A stretch of 39,629 nucleotides of DNA, taken from the NCBI GenBank assembly GCA_902778725.1, contig CACYYS010000012.1, positions 1 through 39,629 on the forward strand, in the 5' to 3' direction. The notes beneath the pieces were generated by a model. It was not told where the DNA came from. It saw nothing but the letters and a program-made list of their open reading frames with translations, and did not search any database. Shown here piece by piece: positions 38,745-39,629 of this stretch. Positions within the stretch are counted from its first letter, which is position 1. Each line of letters starts with the position of its first letter. The translations under genes were made by a program, and so were the position numbers. This DNA comes from an uncultured Ruminococcus sp. GTDB taxonomy: Bacteria; Bacillota; Clostridia; Oscillospirales; CAG-272.

Positions 38745-39512
38745 ATGACCGATTTTCACAGTCATATCCTCCCGGGGATCGACGACGGAGCGCGGGACCC
38801 GGCGACCTCCCTCGCCATGCTCTCTCTCCTGCGCGCGCAGGGGATCGGGACCGTGTACGCCACGCCGCACTTTTACGCGGATACGATCACGCCGGAGGAC
38901 TTCCTCGCCGGGCGGGAACGCGCCTTCCGGGAGCTGCTCGCCGCCGCCGGGGATCAGCCCCTGCCCGAGATCCGTCTCGGCGCGGAGATCCTCCTTGCAA
39001 AGGGGCTTTCCGTCCTGGATCTGACCGGACTGACGATGGGAGATCTCCCCTACATGCTCTTTGAGTTCGGCGGCGCCGATTTCCGCCCGTGGTTTGTCAC
39101 CGAGATCGACAAAACGGCGTCCAAGCACGCCGCCTTCCCGATCATCGCGCACATCGACCGCTTCCCCTGGCTCGGCGTCCGGGAGCTTGCGGAGCTGATG
39201 CGCCTCGACCGGGTCGTCTTCCAGGTCAACTGCGAGGGTCTCTCCGACATCCACACGCAGAGAAAACTCGCTTTTCTCCTCGACCGGGGGCAGAAGATCA
39301 TCCTCGGCAGCGACTGCCACAACACCACCTCGCGCGCACCGGACTTCGACCTCGCCCGCGCGTTTTTCGAGGGGCCCGCTCCCGTCGAGCGCAAGCTCTT
39401 TTCTCACCGCGTTCTCTTTGAGCCCGCCGCCCTGAAGGAAACGGTCCTCTTCTCCTCTGGGCATCTGACCGGCGCCCCGGGCGGGGGGAACGAAAGCGGT
39501 CTCCTTTTCTGA
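38745..39512 (+). CDS. Tyrosine-protein phosphatase, PHP family (CpsB/YwqE type)
   Basis: A 255-residue metal-dependent phosphatase that reverses kinase autophosphorylation. The PHP metal ligands are visible: DFHSHILPGIDDGA (His5, His7, Asp13), ATPHFY (His42), RLGAEIL (Glu), IIAHIDRF (His) and GSDCHN (Asp, His). It is the third member of the kinase-modulator-phosphatase set. It begins 15 bases after the kinase gene. No biosynthetic glycosyltransferases follow within the window; the operon ends at a terminator. Confidence 0.88.
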   Translation: MTDFHSHILPGIDDGARDPATSLAMLSLLRAQGIGTVYATPHFYADTITPEDFLAGRERAFRELLAAAGDQPLPEIRLGAEILLAKGLSVLDLTGLTMGDLPYMLFEFGGADFRPWFVTEIDKTASKHAAFPIIAHIDRFPWLGVRELAELMRLDRVVFQVNCEGLSDIHTQRKLAFLLDRGQKIILGSDCHNTTSRAPDFDLARAFFEGPAPVERKLFSHRVLFEPAALKETVLFSSGHLTGAPGGGNESGLLF

Positions 39513-39516
39513 AAAC

Positions 39517-39551
39517 AAAAGCGATCTCCCCGCGGGGAGACCGCTTTTTTT
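39517..39551. terminator. Bidirectional terminator at the right edge
   Basis: AAAAGCG-A-TCTCCCC (39517-39531) pairs with GGGGAGA-C-CGCTTTT (39534-39548) with one internal mismatch; T residues follow on one strand and A residues precede on the other. It closes the phosphatase operon and probably the minus-strand gene entering from the right. Confidence 0.85.
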
Positions 39552-39556
39552 CTTTT

Positions 39557-39629
39557 TCAGGCGAGGCAGGCTGCGACCGCCGCTGCGCTGATATCCGCCG
39601 CTCTGAGGCAAAAGGCGCCGTAATCCATC
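39557..39629 (-). CDS. Possible C-terminal fragment of a minus-strand gene
   Basis: On the minus strand a frame open to the right edge ends at TGA (39559-39557), encoding YGAFCLRAADISAAAVAACL plus one residue. Its position directly against a bidirectional terminator and its codon choice suggest a real gene end. The fragment is too short to identify. Confidence 0.35.
   Translation of the reverse strand, partial: MDYGAFCLRAADISAAAVAACLA

Overview
The window is a join of two unrelated genomic pieces. Positions 1 to about 3,518 have the gene content of a Lachnospiraceae-like member of the Bacillota: the end of glutamate racemase, a DUF1934 protein, a small membrane-anchored protein, a lipid-anchored trigger-factor-like foldase and the first third of asnS. 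At 3,507-3,520 the asnS reading frame stops matching asparaginyl-tRNA synthetase. From there to the right edge the DNA is G+C-rich and uses different codons. It suggests a second organism, most simply an uncultured gut Clostridia-type bacterium: single-membrane lipoproteins, class B sortase, ECF vitamin transport, THF riboswitch and YveK/YwqD/YwqE-type polysaccharide control. Two unrelated genes, asnS and an ApbE-like gene on the opposite strand, are both cut at the same point, so an assembly chimera is more likely than a real rearrangement.

Layout of the second piece. Minus strand 3,519-14,283: a promoter and tetrahydrofolate riboswitch drive folT-folC, followed by oppA with its own promoter, oppB, oppC, oppD, oppF, a terminator and the truncated ApbE-like gene. 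OppD carries an insertion of more than 200 residues and OppB a large extracytoplasmic insertion. Plus strand 14,307-19,432: WG-repeat lipoprotein, htpG, a TSCPD protein and a phosphohexomutase, closed by a terminator. Next is an isolated lipoprotein gene with a long leader (19,433-20,703). Minus strand 20,716-25,713: one operon of dxs, class B sortase, rlmA-like methyltransferase, GT2 glycosyltransferase and a phosphopantetheinyl transferase. An FAD oxidoreductase is transcribed divergently.

Positions 27,222-30,733 form an accessory zone around an SPFH/band-7 gene. On one side is an A+T-richer cassette (ribbon-helix-helix regulator plus zinc-ribbon/TM2 membrane protein) bounded by 52-bp direct repeats that each contain a terminator. 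On the other side is an A+T-richer tandem-GNAT acetyltransferase gene bounded by inverted copies of another terminator-like hairpin. The GNAT gene has a 12-codon leader ORF and mutually exclusive hairpins over its ribosome binding site. This zone is the best candidate for something undescribed: accessory genes slotted in at terminator hairpins.

The right end holds an ECF-type sigma factor with a membrane partner and a divergent two-helix membrane protein, a large lipoprotein resembling DUF5722 proteins, the glycolytic pair pgk-tpiA, and a plus-strand operon for a Wzz-like modulator, a BY-kinase with an eight-tyrosine KYG tail and a PHP phosphatase. Promoters were found by eye as -35/-10 pairs with 17-18 bp spacing. 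No tRNA, rRNA, CRISPR array or transposase was seen.
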